From Seminavis robusta (Eukaryota; Bacillariophyta; Bacillariophyceae; Naviculales; Naviculaceae), in contig CAICTM010000135.1 in the NCBI GenBank assembly GCA_903772945.1, positions 1-64,000 of the forward strand: a stretch of 64,000 nt of DNA, read 5' to 3'. The stretch's first letter is position 1, and each line of letters begins with the position of its first letter. The position numbers and the translations under genes are program-made. The notes under the pieces were generated by a model. The model saw nothing but the letters and a program-made list of their open reading frames with translations. It made no database searches and had not been told where the DNA came from. Below, piece by piece: positions 30,839 through 41,200 of the stretch.

Positions 30839-31368
30839 TGCTGCGAAAAGAAGAAAACAGCCATCAAAAATGGAATAATGAGCCCAAGGAGCGAAGACTG
30901 GGAAAGGGTGAGCGTTGGATAAAGATACAGTGAGCGTTGCCATGTGTTACGGGGAAGATTACTATGAGTTGCAATGCGGCATCAACGGCACTTGATCGCA
31001 TCTAATAAGCCAGATAAAGCTGTTAAAAGACGCAAGTGCAGAACCATGCATGTCCACCTGCCTCATCGTGCTCCCAGAGAACCAAAAGCACCACAATGTA
31101 ACGTACGGGGGTTTAGAGTAGGGAAATCAGCTACGGAAGCGTGCCGCAATGTCCTGTTTACTCGACGTCTCTTTGGCCAAGCAAGCTCAAAACGAGCATC
31201 TCATGAAACAATTGCTTGATCTCCAACAAGGGTGAACTTCAGCAGCCAACAAAGAAGCAACATCGAGGAGCCCGAGCAGCAGATTGCACCACTTGTTCAA
31301 AAGAAACGAAAGTGAAAGCAGCCAATTTTCTAGATCATTCCTATGATGTTGTTATTGTGGCAAGGAGC
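30839..31368. other. Spacer between tandem paralogues
   Basis: 530 bp without a supported gene. It should contain the promoter of copy 1 and the 3' UTR of copy 2. Confidence 0.4.
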
Positions 31369-32349
31369 TTATTCACATCTCCAAGCAACACAAAAATTGG
31401 CCGCAGCTCCTATACCCAAGCCCAATCCACAAGGCGAAGCCTCAACATAGGGAACACCATTGAATCCAATCCCTCCTGCAATACTGAGAGTAGGAAATGG
31501 GATAGGTGCAAGATCTACGTCGCCCATGAGGGACGCACAGGCAAGGTCGTCAATGTTGGAGCTGCCCGACAAGACCCCAAAGATTGGAGTAAAGAACCCC
31601 CCTACCTTAGGCCCTCCACCCAGGCATAGCCTATTGAAAAGTCCAGTACTCGGTTCCTCCGCTTGCATGTAAGACCAGGAGGCTTGTCCTCCCAAACCAA
31701 TTTCGAGGGTGCCTCCGATGTATCGAGCATCAAATTGCCTGGTGGAGTTATCATTATTTGCCGCAACCTGTTCTGCCTGAACAAAACACTCTTCGACAGC
31801 ACGGGTAAACTCATCCTGAAATCCCGTGCTCTTGAAGACAGATTGAATAGATGACAATACAGTCCTGAATGGTGAGCTTGTTGCCACTTCTTGGATAGCT
31901 TTCCTGGTACTGGCATTCCTGGCATTGGCAAGGAATTCAGGCACAGAGATTCCTGCATCTGCAAAGATTTCATCAATTATGACATCCCGATTAAACCTTT
32001 CCTGAAGTGGAACAAAGTGCTCCTGCAAGCATCCTTCTGTAGGCATGCACCGTTTGCCACCCACACCAGAATTCCTACATTCAAGTCCTGAAATACATGG
32101 TGTGTCATCTCCACACCTCTTAAAATAACCACGCTGTCCACCCTCCTCCAAGAGTCGGACATTGAAAGATTCAGACTCTTCAGATGACAAGAAGTTGGCA
32201 ACCAGCTGATCACCGTGGTCCAGTTGATCCCTCATCCAGTCATCAATGCTACCAACATCATCTGTACCAGCAGAGTCATCAGGAATGACGGAGTGGGCTG
32301 GAGTTGCAAGTAGGAGGGCTACCAATAAGCCTTGAAGAAAGGATGTCAT
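31369..32349 (-). CDS. Secreted Cys/Gly-rich protein, copy 2 of a tandem pair
   Basis: 326 residues from the ATG at 32349 (an ATG four codons earlier is equally possible). The signal peptide is FLQGLLVALLLATPAHSV. It is a clear paralogue of the gene at 29840-30838 on the same strand: it shares DQLDHGDQLVANF, FNVRLL, RCGDDTPCISGLECRNSG, GKRCMPTEGCLQEHFVPLQE, FLANARNAS, the C-F-V-x-x-E segment, and the end IAGGIGFNGVPYVEASPCGL followed by GLGIGAAANFCVAWRC. The Cys positions are kept in both, so they are probably disulfide-bonded. Differences are concentrated in the middle and in the acidic lead. The arrangement points to a local gene duplication followed by clear divergence. Function unknown. 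Confidence 0.7.
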   Translation of the reverse strand: MTSFLQGLLVALLLATPAHSVIPDDSAGTDDVGSIDDWMRDQLDHGDQLVANFLSSEESESFNVRLLEEGGQRGYFKRCGDDTPCISGLECRNSGVGGKRCMPTEGCLQEHFVPLQERFNRDVIIDEIFADAGISVPEFLANARNASTRKAIQEVATSSPFRTVLSSIQSVFKSTGFQDEFTRAVEECFVQAEQVAANNDNSTRQFDARYIGGTLEIGLGGQASWSYMQAEEPSTGLFNRLCLGGGPKVGGFFTPIFGVLSGSSNIDDLACASLMGDVDLAPIPFPTLSIAGGIGFNGVPYVEASPCGLGLGIGAAANFCVAWRCE

Positions 32350-32814
32350 GTTTGATTCCAACTTGCTGATGGTAGCAGGTTTTGGAGGGTCGACTGTAAG
32401 AATTATGAATACTAGTACGTAAACTCTATTGAATCGAATCAGGGGACGCGCATCAATCTATTCATGAACCCAAAGCTGAACGGTGCGCAGCACTGCGGTT
32501 GAACGTCCCATTACTTCTAAAGGACTCGAGCAGAAGTATCGTGCTACTATGGATGTTTCGCTGAAGGAGCACCTCCAAGTTGTCTCAACGCTAGTCGCGA
32601 ATAAAACTCAACGCTGGTCGCGAATAGAATGACAATGAGGAATAGAAAATCCGCATGCAGTTGGAGGGAAGTTCCTGACAAGGAAAGGGATGTACATAGA
32701 TAGATATGCGAGTGCAAGGAAATGAAGTGCACGAAGTGCACCATGCAGCCAGAGGGATCAGTTCTTAGACTGTCCAGTCCAATAAGTACCGACTGGTAGA
32801 AGCAGATTGACATT
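32350..32814. other. Divergent promoter region
   Basis: A 465-bp spacer between copy 2 (-) and the transporter gene (+). It contains a tandem of AACGCTAGTCGCGAATA/AACGCTGGTCGCGAATA (about 32588-32626). No gene is seen. Confidence 0.45.
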
Positions 32815-34149
32815 ATGAAGCGGGCCAACACCCCCGTCATTGGTGATGGTTCAGCTTTTTCATCCAACCCAGTTCACACTGCACATCGTGATGATGCTTC
32901 ACTCCAGCTATTACCATTGGCAACGTTGCCAACAGCAGCAGCATCGTCCAAGCACCGAAAAAAGCGCGTGGCTCAAGTCATTTCCCTCTGTTTCTATCTG
33001 ATATCGTGGGTGGCCAATGGGGAAATGCTGCAGACCATTTCGAATGGCAGTGATAAACATACCAATGATTCAAGAAGAATGCCCGCCTACGACAAACCCT
33101 TTGCCATTACGTGGTTTTCGTACAACTACATGATGCTGGGGATGGTGCTAATAATGACACCAACCATAAAACGACGATCATCATCGCTGTTTACCTACAT
33201 GCAACGGGACTGGGCCGGTCGTTTGGGATTGCCACGGGCCATGGCAGTCTGTGCTCTATTTGCCTTTGCGCTTCAGTTTCTCAATGTCTTGTTGGTGGTC
33301 GGACTGGGTTGTGTTTCCGTCAGTCTTTCCAATGCCGTGTACCAACTCCAGACCATTTTTACCGTGGGCCTCTCGGTGTGGTGTTTACACGATCAGTTTG
33401 TCATGGCGGAAGCCTGCGGAATAGTGCTCTCCATTGTAGGCGTATCTGTCATTGTGATCCCGCCACTGCTATGGGCAGAGGACGAGGAGGAATCCGAATC
33501 CACGTCCTGTTCCAACATCTGGGGAGGAGTCTTGGCCACGTTGCTGTCGGCTGCCCTGGGAGGAGGCTATCTCGTGGCATGGAGAGCGTTTGAAGAAGCG
33601 CGCTGTCCTGATACTGGTACTAATACTGGTTTAGAGGGCTTGGTGGATACACAACTGACACTGGCCATGATGGGTGTGTGCAATTTGACCTTGTGTTGGA
33701 TCATCCTGCCCGTGGTCCATGGGACAGGAGTAGAAGTACTGGCATGGCCACCCTCGTGGTGGATGTTGCATTGGAATGGCATGATTGAGTATGCGTTTGA
33801 TGCTTCGTGTGCCGTGGCCATTTACATGACATCTCCCGTGGTGGTGGCCATTGTGTCTCCCTTGACGATTCCCTTGGCCATGTGGGCAGACTATTATTTG
33901 CTGGGTAAAACGTCATCGTTGGGAAATAATGGCGGTGGTAGGGTTTGGCACAATCTACTGGGAGTAGTGATCATTTTGATGGGGGTGATATTGATGGAGA
34001 TCAAGCCGGATCTATCTCAGTGGATGCCATCCAAAACTAGGTTATTAGTACAAAAAGCTGGTGGGGGGTCCGGAACTCCGGGGGACAAGGAGGAGCAGGA
34101 GATGAGCTCCTTGCTTGACAAGGGTGAGGGAGCAGAGAAGAAAGTCTAG
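32815..34149 (+). CDS. SLC35F-like DMT-superfamily transporter
   Basis: 444 residues with about ten hydrophobic helices. A polar N-terminal tail (1-50) is followed by TM1 (VAQVISLCFYLISWVANGEM), a loop, then AITWFSYNYMMLGMVLIM, a cytoplasmic loop, and a closely spaced helix set including LQFLNVLLVVGLGCVSVSLS and NAVYQLQTIFTVGLSVWCL. The N-x-x-Y-Q-x-x-x-x-F-x-x-x-L-S motif with a following IVLSIVGVSVIVIPP helix is typical of SLC35F/EamA-type drug/metabolite transporters; F3/F4-like thiamine transporters share it. The second half repeats the fold (WGGVLATLLSAALGGGYLVA, then SPVVVAIVSPLTIPLAMWAD). It probably moves a small polar metabolite or nucleotide-linked substrate across the plasma or an inner membrane; the substrate cannot be read. 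The tail is acidic and soluble. The start is the first ATG. No introns. Confidence 0.75.
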   Translation: MKRANTPVIGDGSAFSSNPVHTAHRDDASLQLLPLATLPTAAASSKHRKKRVAQVISLCFYLISWVANGEMLQTISNGSDKHTNDSRRMPAYDKPFAITWFSYNYMMLGMVLIMTPTIKRRSSSLFTYMQRDWAGRLGLPRAMAVCALFAFALQFLNVLLVVGLGCVSVSLSNAVYQLQTIFTVGLSVWCLHDQFVMAEACGIVLSIVGVSVIVIPPLLWAEDEEESESTSCSNIWGGVLATLLSAALGGGYLVAWRAFEEARCPDTGTNTGLEGLVDTQLTLAMMGVCNLTLCWIILPVVHGTGVEVLAWPPSWWMLHWNGMIEYAFDASCAVAIYMTSPVVVAIVSPLTIPLAMWADYYLLGKTSSLGNNGGGRVWHNLLGVVIILMGVILMEIKPDLSQWMPSKTRLLVQKAGGGSGTPGDKEEQEMSSLLDKGEGAEKKV

Positions 34150-34755
34150 CTAGCCAGCTAGCTAGCTAGTAGATGGTTATTAGCAAACCACCTCATCCGC
34201 CATGATCAGATCCTCGTTCTTCGACTGTGAAGTTTGCTTCCTGTGTACCAAACCGTACTGGTAGATTGACGTAGTCTAGTACATGTAGTACGGTTAGTAT
34301 AACGTCTCCACCTCACAAGATCAATGGTTTAGTTACCCATTCCAAAGCCAGTAGCTGAGCCAAGTTTGTGTCCATGTAATTCCTAATCCGGGGCTGGTCT
34401 TGAAATGAGGAGGTACGGTCCCACTTGGCAAGATCGCAAGCAGTGGTGAATGAATGGTGTTGTGTGGTTGTGTCACCATTGAAAGTTCGACTGGCTCCCG
34501 TCGGGGTTAAGGTTACCGGCGAAGGGTCACAACAAAGGACGTCGGAAAGAGCATTTTGTAATTCGGTCTCTTCCACCGACCAGATACCAGGTAGTTGTTG
34601 TCGTGGTGTAGGTTGTCTCATTCATCCGCTCATTCATTCATCCATTCATTCATCCATTGCATAGTAGTAGAAGAGAGGAGAGAAGAAGAAGCGAGAAAGA
34701 GAGAGGAACGAGAGAGGAGAAGAAGAGAAGAAGAAGCTCATCAGAAGTAGAAACA
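34150..34755. other. Spacer and purine-rich 5' leader
   Basis: A CTAG island (34145-34170) follows the transporter stop. From about 34620 there is a CATT-rich run (TCATTCATCCATTCATTC-like) and then a strongly purine-rich AGA/GAG leader (34669-34740) directly before the class II cyclase-like gene; this is probably its 5' UTR. No gene is supported in between. Confidence 0.45.
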
Positions 34756-36693
34756 ATGAAAGCCGACACACTGCGCCCCGAATTGAAGGAGAAGATAGTG
34801 GAATGGCTAATCTCATTCCACCGTTTGGATCCTCGGTACAAGATTTTGACGTTCTTCAATCAAGTAGCATCTGACGGCGCAGACAAGTTTACGGAAGACG
34901 ACGAAGAAGAAGAGTACGGTCCTTCCATTCCGAAACGACAATTGACGCACATTGAAAAGTTGCTGAGCGACGCCTTTAATACGACGTCCATTCTGACGGT
35001 ATGGCGACCCACGTCCAACGAAGCCATGAAGAAAATGATGGACAAGACGGGCGTCGGCAAGGGTCTGGACATCAAGGGCAAATCAGCCAAACGGGGAATG
35101 CTCTCGGCATTTGTGCCCTTTATGCAAATACACGAACAAGACGACAAACAAAAAGTACAAAAAATATCACGCAAAGCCAAAATGAGAATCTACTATCAAT
35201 CTCTCGAAGCGAGAGAAGCCGTCATGGACGAATTAGAGCCGCTGGGCAATGACTACATGGTATTTGACCCGGAACTCGTCATTCCCTCGGATATGGAAGA
35301 ACTCGATCAATACGTCAAGACACAAAAGTTGTATGGACTCGAAGTCCCACAACGACTCTTTTGGCTCGGATGTGTCCTCAATCAAGACATTACTAGAGCC
35401 AGCGACACGGACACGGGACGTCCGTCCACACCGGGATTCCAAGATGCCAATATGAAAACACTCAAAGTCGCTTGTGCCGACCATGCCAAGGGGAAAAAAC
35501 CTTCTCCCATGCCCGTTGTATATCAGTACGATCCCAAGCCAGACAATGCATTGAAACCACAAACACTCGTCATGGCATACGAAGAAAATGGATCCGTGAC
35601 ACCCGTCGTCAGTGACTTTGATGGATTCTTACTAGGGTGGAGACGAGAAGCACTCTGGTTTGGTTGTCAGTTGCCGCGAGATCAAGAAGATCTCATGTTG
35701 TGGTGTGTCGACAATATCGAAAAAATACTAGATTCCAAACAAACCACCGATACATGGACCGTACGATGGCTCGAAGTACTCAAAGAAGAAGCCGAAAAGA
35801 TGGGAAACATGGTCATTCCAGAATACGGATTTGGGGATCCCAAATCATACGGAATTATGGAACGAGCCGCCATGCAACTCATCGATACCGGGGCCGTCCG
35901 ACATGGATCCGAATGCTTCAATTACTACTTTCCACAAGAAATTGATGATTACTTTCTATTGATTAGTGATACATTGAAACCAGTCCCGTGGAAGTACGTC
36001 AATGTCGAAGAACTACAGGCCATTCTCAGTCAACGCGTCAAGGACGGCTTTGTCTTCCCACTCAATCCCAAATGGATTCTCTGTGATCCCGGATGGAAAG
36101 AACTCTACGATGAACTCATGGCCAGTGATGCACTCTACGCCGAATATACCAAAGATGTTTGGTATCCTCCGTTCAGTGGTGTGCGAGAAAAAATTGATCT
36201 GATACACAAGAAACATCCCAATGGATTTCAGCGACAACGAGGACGCGCCAGCTTTATTGCGTCGCAGCAAGGATACTCGCCGTTGCGACAGAATTTGGAA
36301 GATGGCAATCAATTGTCGGGAAATGCCGCCTTTGATTTGGCCGAACTCGAATTGCAGAATTTCACGTCGCGCAAGAATGCACTCGCGGCGCAAATTCAGC
36401 TTGCCAGTCTCAATGAATTGCCCGGTGGTGGTGGTGATACAGGTGATTCCAGTGATGACGACGATGATCAAGAGACGGCCGCGCAAAGTATCTTGGCGGG
36501 TGGATTGTTGCAGCAGCAGGCGGCGGATAGTACTGCGGCGCAGCCGGGGCCGCGCAATGGTGGCATGCAGAGTGGTCACGAGAGTATTTCCAACATGGTG
36601 GCCGATGTCACCAATGATCCGGCGGACAAACGACGAGAGTTTCGTCGTGCCGCGCTGACGGCATCGCAAACGGGGCATGCCCCCATGAGATGA
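34756..36693 (+). CDS. Protein with class II (ExoY/CyaA/edema-factor type) nucleotidyl-cyclase-like domain
   Basis: 645 residues from the ATG at 34756, the first in the frame, in good context (AACAATGA). There is no signal peptide or membrane helix, so it is cytosolic or nuclear. Three spaced motifs follow the class II cyclase order. Around residues 100-115, VGKGLDIKGKSAKRGMLSAF resembles the Lys-containing G-K-S segment. At 284-292, VVSDFDGFLLG resembles the T-A-D-Y-D-L-F metal site, with D287 and D289. At 380-395, AVRHGSECFNYYFPQEIDDY resembles the V-x-H-G-x-E-x-x-N motif, with H383. Known members are nucleotidyl cyclases that need a host activator. Here the domain sits in a host-like, intact, intron-less gene with a long C-terminal extension: Gln/Asp-rich linkers and a Gly/Ser/Asp run (GGGGDTGDSSDDDDDQE). 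Activity is inferred, not shown. It lies between a cyclase-PDE gene and a GPCR-PDE gene, which fits a cyclic-nucleotide role. Confidence 0.65.
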   Translation: MKADTLRPELKEKIVEWLISFHRLDPRYKILTFFNQVASDGADKFTEDDEEEEYGPSIPKRQLTHIEKLLSDAFNTTSILTVWRPTSNEAMKKMMDKTGVGKGLDIKGKSAKRGMLSAFVPFMQIHEQDDKQKVQKISRKAKMRIYYQSLEAREAVMDELEPLGNDYMVFDPELVIPSDMEELDQYVKTQKLYGLEVPQRLFWLGCVLNQDITRASDTDTGRPSTPGFQDANMKTLKVACADHAKGKKPSPMPVVYQYDPKPDNALKPQTLVMAYEENGSVTPVVSDFDGFLLGWRREALWFGCQLPRDQEDLMLWCVDNIEKILDSKQTTDTWTVRWLEVLKEEAEKMGNMVIPEYGFGDPKSYGIMERAAMQLIDTGAVRHGSECFNYYFPQEIDDYFLLISDTLKPVPWKYVNVEELQAILSQRVKDGFVFPLNPKWILCDPGWKELYDELMASDALYAEYTKDVWYPPFSGVREKIDLIHKKHPNGFQRQRGRASFIASQQGYSPLRQNLEDGNQLSGNAAFDLAELELQNFTSRKNALAAQIQLASLNELPGGGGDTGDSSDDDDDQETAAQSILAGGLLQQQAADSTAAQPGPRNGGMQSGHESISNMVADVTNDPADKRREFRRAALTASQTGHAPMR

Positions 36694-37203
36694 GCGTCTT
36701 TTTTGTACGAATAGGGCCAAATTGAATAAAATGCGCCTGGCTTGGTGGTGGTGCATGGCCTATGATGTTGATTTTGGACCAACAACAACATGAATCAAAA
36801 ACAACCTTTGTGTGGTCATCTCCCATTGACATTCGTAGTGGTACGTACTGTATATAGGAAGGAAGGTGGTTCCAAAGCAGTACTACTGCTGCTGCCTACT
36901 CAAGGCACTCCACGAGGAGCAGGAAACGGTTGCTTGCTCTTTGTAGAATTCCTTGACGGAAAGTCTCTAGATAGCTATCATTGTTTGTTGTAGATGAAAT
37001 GTGTTGCCTATCATGCATCTACCTTGCTACCGGTACAACAACCAGTTGTCTAGCTAGCTACTTTCGGTACAGCTAGCTCGCTACTATAGGCCGGCTAGCT
37101 AGTAGTGGTACGGTACAGAGCACGCAGGAAGTCCACCTACCGTATCAGGTTGTCGCCCCTGATCCCACGCAACCTAGCTAGCTAGAGTCCCCAAATTGCC
37201 TGA
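36694..37203. other. Spacer with palindrome islands
   Basis: No gene is seen. It is rich in CTAG and ACGGTAC units (37028-37120). A 24-bp element (37154-37177) recurs as a near-identical direct repeat at 37685-37708, inside the retrotransposon relic. Confidence 0.4.
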
Positions 37204-37708
37204 GCCAGGAAGGATCTTGCAACAGCCACAACGAAGGAAGGCAATTTCCACCTTACCTCCCCTTCCTCCCCCCCTCTCAACCCCCCTCCAGCCCCCGAGC
37301 TCTTACGTGGCGATCTTTCCATTCGCGGCTTGTTCGAACATGGTACTACCGCTATTATTGACGTGCGTGTCACTGATTTGGACTGTGAACCCGTCGAAGT
37401 TTTAACCCAACAAGAACGCGACAAAATATCCAAATATAAAGAAGCGTGCGACTCCAATCGCGCTTCCTTCCATCCCTTTGTTGTTTCTGTGGATGGCATG
37501 CTTGCCCCCCAAGCCAAGACTCTCTTACAACGCCTTGCTTCTGCTACTGCCTCCAAAACTCAATTTTCCTACTCTCAAATGATGTTCTTCATGCAGACCC
37601 GTATCTCAATTGCCCTTGTGAAAGCTACCCATTTATGTCTCCGTGGATCTCGCAACGCCAAACCCTTTGCCTCCCATAATGGTCCGCCCCTGATCCCACA
37701 GAACCTAG
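37154..37708. repeat. Near-identical 24-bp direct repeats around the LINE relic
   Basis: CGCCCCTGATCCCACG... at 37154-37177 and its partner at 37685-37708 match at about 22 of 24 positions. They enclose most of the LINE-like fragment. The second copy lies within the open frame, so it is not a simple target-site duplication; it may mark a recombination or a local duplication. Confidence 0.55.
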
Positions 37709-37779
37709 TCCTGAATTTCGACTGTTCTTTGCTTAAGCCTGGCCCCGGCTGGCTTCCGTTGATAATTTCCCTCCTCTAA
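37204..37779 (+). mobile_element. Fragment of a LINE-like (non-LTR) retrotransposon protein
   Basis: The frame is open from a stop at 37201 to a stop at 37779, without an early ATG. It contains ELLRGDLSIRGLFEHGTTAI then IDVRVTDLDCEPVEV, KISKYKEACDSNRASFHPFV followed by VSVDGMLAPQAKTLL, and ISIALVKATHLCLRGSR. This order (R-G-D, D-V-R-V-T-D, Y-x-x-x-C, F-x-P-F-V-V-S-x-D-G, R-x-S-I-A-x-x-x-A-T-x-x-C-L-R-G-S-R) is the C-terminal region found after the reverse transcriptase in non-LTR elements of diatoms and other eukaryotes, as I remember it. The reverse transcriptase itself is absent, so the copy is 5'-truncated. The segment after LRGSR is no longer family-like. Short repeats of CAAAGCTGGTT follow (37795-37915). 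The remnant ends about 420 bp before the GPCR-PDE gene. Confidence 0.6.
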
Positions 37780-38201
37780 ACCCCCCTGAATCTTACAAAG
37801 CTGGTTCTCTACCCGTAGCCTCTCTTCTCTTTGGCAAGGAGCGGGTTCACAGCCCACAAGGAAGGAAGGAAGGAAGGCAACAAAGCTGGTTACTAGTAGG
37901 CAACAAAGCTGGTTGTCTTCTTGTGAAAGCGACCACCAGCCACTTGCGCGACTTCTGAACCAGGCAGCTGCCAAGATTCAACAATATTTGAAGGCCTCCC
38001 GATTTTTGAGAATGTCACGGTTACGGTCTTCTTTCTTCCACACCACAACTTGGATCCCCGCGCTTTACAAGGGAGGCTTCTGCTGCCCTTATCCTATCTC
38101 AAGATCTCATCACAGCAATCCTTGCAAGGAGAGTAACTCTACTCACCTCGGCTGCCAACCAAGCTAGTTCACATCTCTCGCGCGTAGACTTTTCTGCCAC
38201 C
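37780..38201. other. Leader region of the GPCR-PDE gene
   Basis: No gene is seen. It contains a GGAA run (37859-37880) and three copies of CAAAGCTGGTT. The ATG that follows has a very strong context (GCCACCATGG). Confidence 0.45.
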
Positions 38202-41200
38202 ATGGAACGGAAAAGATTTCCCACCGATAGTAGCAGTCTAAGAGTATCCATTCTGTTGCTGATCTTGGCGGCAGCTGCGTCTTCCTCCATTTCCAGTGCA
38301 CAAGTGCTACCTGCTCTCCCACGGTGTACCCATTCGTCCTACGAATTGACCCAGCTACCCCCAGAAGAAGAGATTGATCTTGCTCCATGTGTCATTGCCG
38401 ATATCAACCCCGGCCCTTCCTCGGCCAATTTTTCCGTCATCCCGCTGGTACACGTCACACCGTCCCGCTGTGGTGTCTGGCGTGATGGAGCGGTGACGGG
38501 GGTGAATGTCCTTAACGAGGGAGGTGGTGTCCCCATTGGCTTTTCCCAAGACCATTTCGTCAAGTTCCGTCTCGTCAGCGTCATGGCAGGATCTACCATG
38601 GCAAGAGGTTATGAAGGACGGCACCAGTATCTCTTACGAGGACTGGTCAAGGAATTGGAAGCACCATTTATTGTTGGCACTTGCTCTTTTATAGCTTCCA
38701 TTGAAAAAGAGGTGGCTCAGGACGTGCAAGCCATTCTCATGGCACAAGTGGGACCTCCTTCATTTTACCAACCTGCCAACAGCAACCCTTTCGTTTTTGG
38801 AATTCACATCAATTCCGACACATATCCCTTGCCAAATGTGCAGGCATTGGATTTTTGGGCTGCCAAAAATAATCCCTCCAGGGATGTCCCAGTACGCGCC
38901 ATTTATCGACTAGAATCGGATTTCTTTCGCAGCACCTGCCAATCTGCCATTCAAGCTCTCCAAAATTCTGGTTTTACCAATATTGAAGCCCTGGAATTCC
39001 ATCCCACCAAAGACGATAATGGTGACGGGATCAGGAACGAATTTGACAACCGAACACTTGGTCAAATTGCCGACAATGCTTGTCCGCGGGCACCCGATTT
39101 TCATCCTGCTCTATTTGTGTGCACTTTGATTGAGCATGACATTTTGTTGGAACGATGGAGACAAAACCAATGTCGACCAACCAGTATCTGGCTCACAGCT
39201 GCCACTTGGCAGTGGGCACACGAGAATCCTGACTTGCGTCCTTACATGCATGGAGGTGCACAGTGGCATCCTGCCTTGAACTATTCCGATGAATACTTTG
39301 ACAGTGGCAGGGACTTGTTGGAATACACATATCAACAATTTGGATACAATGGATCCTATGATCAGCTAGTGAGCTACACTGTCCCAATTCTCTTTTCAAA
39401 GCACCTACAAAATGCATACAAAGTTGCCACAAATCCAAACCCTTTGCAAGATTTTGCCACACCTGAAGGTCGAGAACTGCTCCGTCGTGACCTGAAGTTG
39501 CTGGAAGTCGACACCATCTTTGGCGAGATCTCTTTTGACAAAAACCAGCGAAACGTTGGGAGAGGTGCTGCTGGGACACAGTGGTTGCCCTTTGAGAGGG
39601 GTGAATTTATTGATGTACGACGCAACGAAGTACAATCCAACAATCAAAGTGATGTGGTGTTTGCCAATGCTCTGGTATCTCCCCTGCTGCAGGCAGAAAC
39701 TTCCATTGTGTTGCCCTCCCCAAGTGCAGAGGGTTGCAATGAAGGCAGCTTCCTCAACAGGACAGCACTAGAAAACTCCAGTGCCATTCTGCTGAGTGCA
39801 TGTGAATCATGCCCCATTGACACGTACAGCGCTGGAGATTACGATGCTGCAGAATCTTGTGCAGAGTGTCCTACAGGCAGTACGACCAAAGGAAGGACAG
39901 GGCAAAGTGAATGCATTCCAGACGAAGAACTGAATTTCATCTTGCCGAGACTGCTCATTGGTGGATATGTGCTCTTCGGTATCATTGCAGCTCTTTGCCT
40001 CATCACAGTGATGTGGTTGTGGACCTATCAGGGACAAGTTCTGGTTCGCATCAGTCAACCACCACTCCTGGTTTTGGTCATTCTGGGTTGCTTGATTTCC
40101 AGTCTCTCCATTCTATTTTTGGGAGTTCAAGCTGAGTTTGCATCTGACATGGTGGATGCAGCCTGCATGGCTTCCCCTTGGTTATATGGGGTAGGCTTTG
40201 CAGTTACGTTTGGGCCTTTGCTTGCCAAGCTGCTCAGGATAATGCTGGTTTCAAGACGGCGCAACATTCATGTTAACAAGTCAGTCAACTCACAACGAGC
40301 AGTTGGAATCAGAGAGGTTTCTTTGCTGGTAGGAATCATCCTGATTATCGAGGTGGCCATCCTGACTGCCTGGCAGATTGATTCTCCCAGCCAATGGAGC
40401 CGCGAGGTCATAGAGGAGGTGGATGGTTTTGTGACTGAAAGTGTTGGGCGCTGTAACTCTGATGATCAGTTTGCATACTTTTGTGCATTGGCAGGCTTTC
40501 AGCTGCTCTGTCTTCTTGCTGCACTGGTTCTGGCCTATCAAACAAGACATATTCACAGTGACTTTGCAGAGAGTGGTTGTATTTCTCTTGCGGTGGCTTT
40601 CACGTTTGAAGTTGTTCTGTTGGCAGCACCCATCATTGTCCTTGCAAGAGAAAATAACGACGTGAGCTACATTGTCCGCGTCGGGTCTATTTTTGTGCAG
40701 AACTTTGCCGTTCTGCTGCTTTTGTTTGTTCCCAAAATGATCCGAGTGCGGGAAAGCATGCAGGATCCATCCAAAAGAGGTCCGAACTCGGAACGACAGA
40801 GCATATATCTACCAGTTGCTGCTCTCACAAATTCTACATGGGACGAGGCTGCTGATATTTTGAACCAAATGCTGGGCGAAGACAATGCAATGCCGGAGGA
40901 ACAACGTCAGAATTTGGAAAAGGTGAAGGCTGTTCTCTTGAGTGGCAACAAAGGAAAGAAACAAAACAAAATGCTCCACGTCCCGAAAGGACTGGCTCGG
41001 TTTTCGACGACAAACTCGTTGAAGTTGTCTGTAAAGAAGCAATCTTCTTTGTACATCTTGCGAGAATATGCAGGCATTGATATAGCAAAGGATTCCAGCG
41101 AGACAGAGGTGATGGAAGAATCCGCGCGAGGGTCATCCCCTATGTCAGATGATCCAGGTGGTGTCTACCTTCTTCCAGAGTTTGAGGCTCTACCGTCCCA

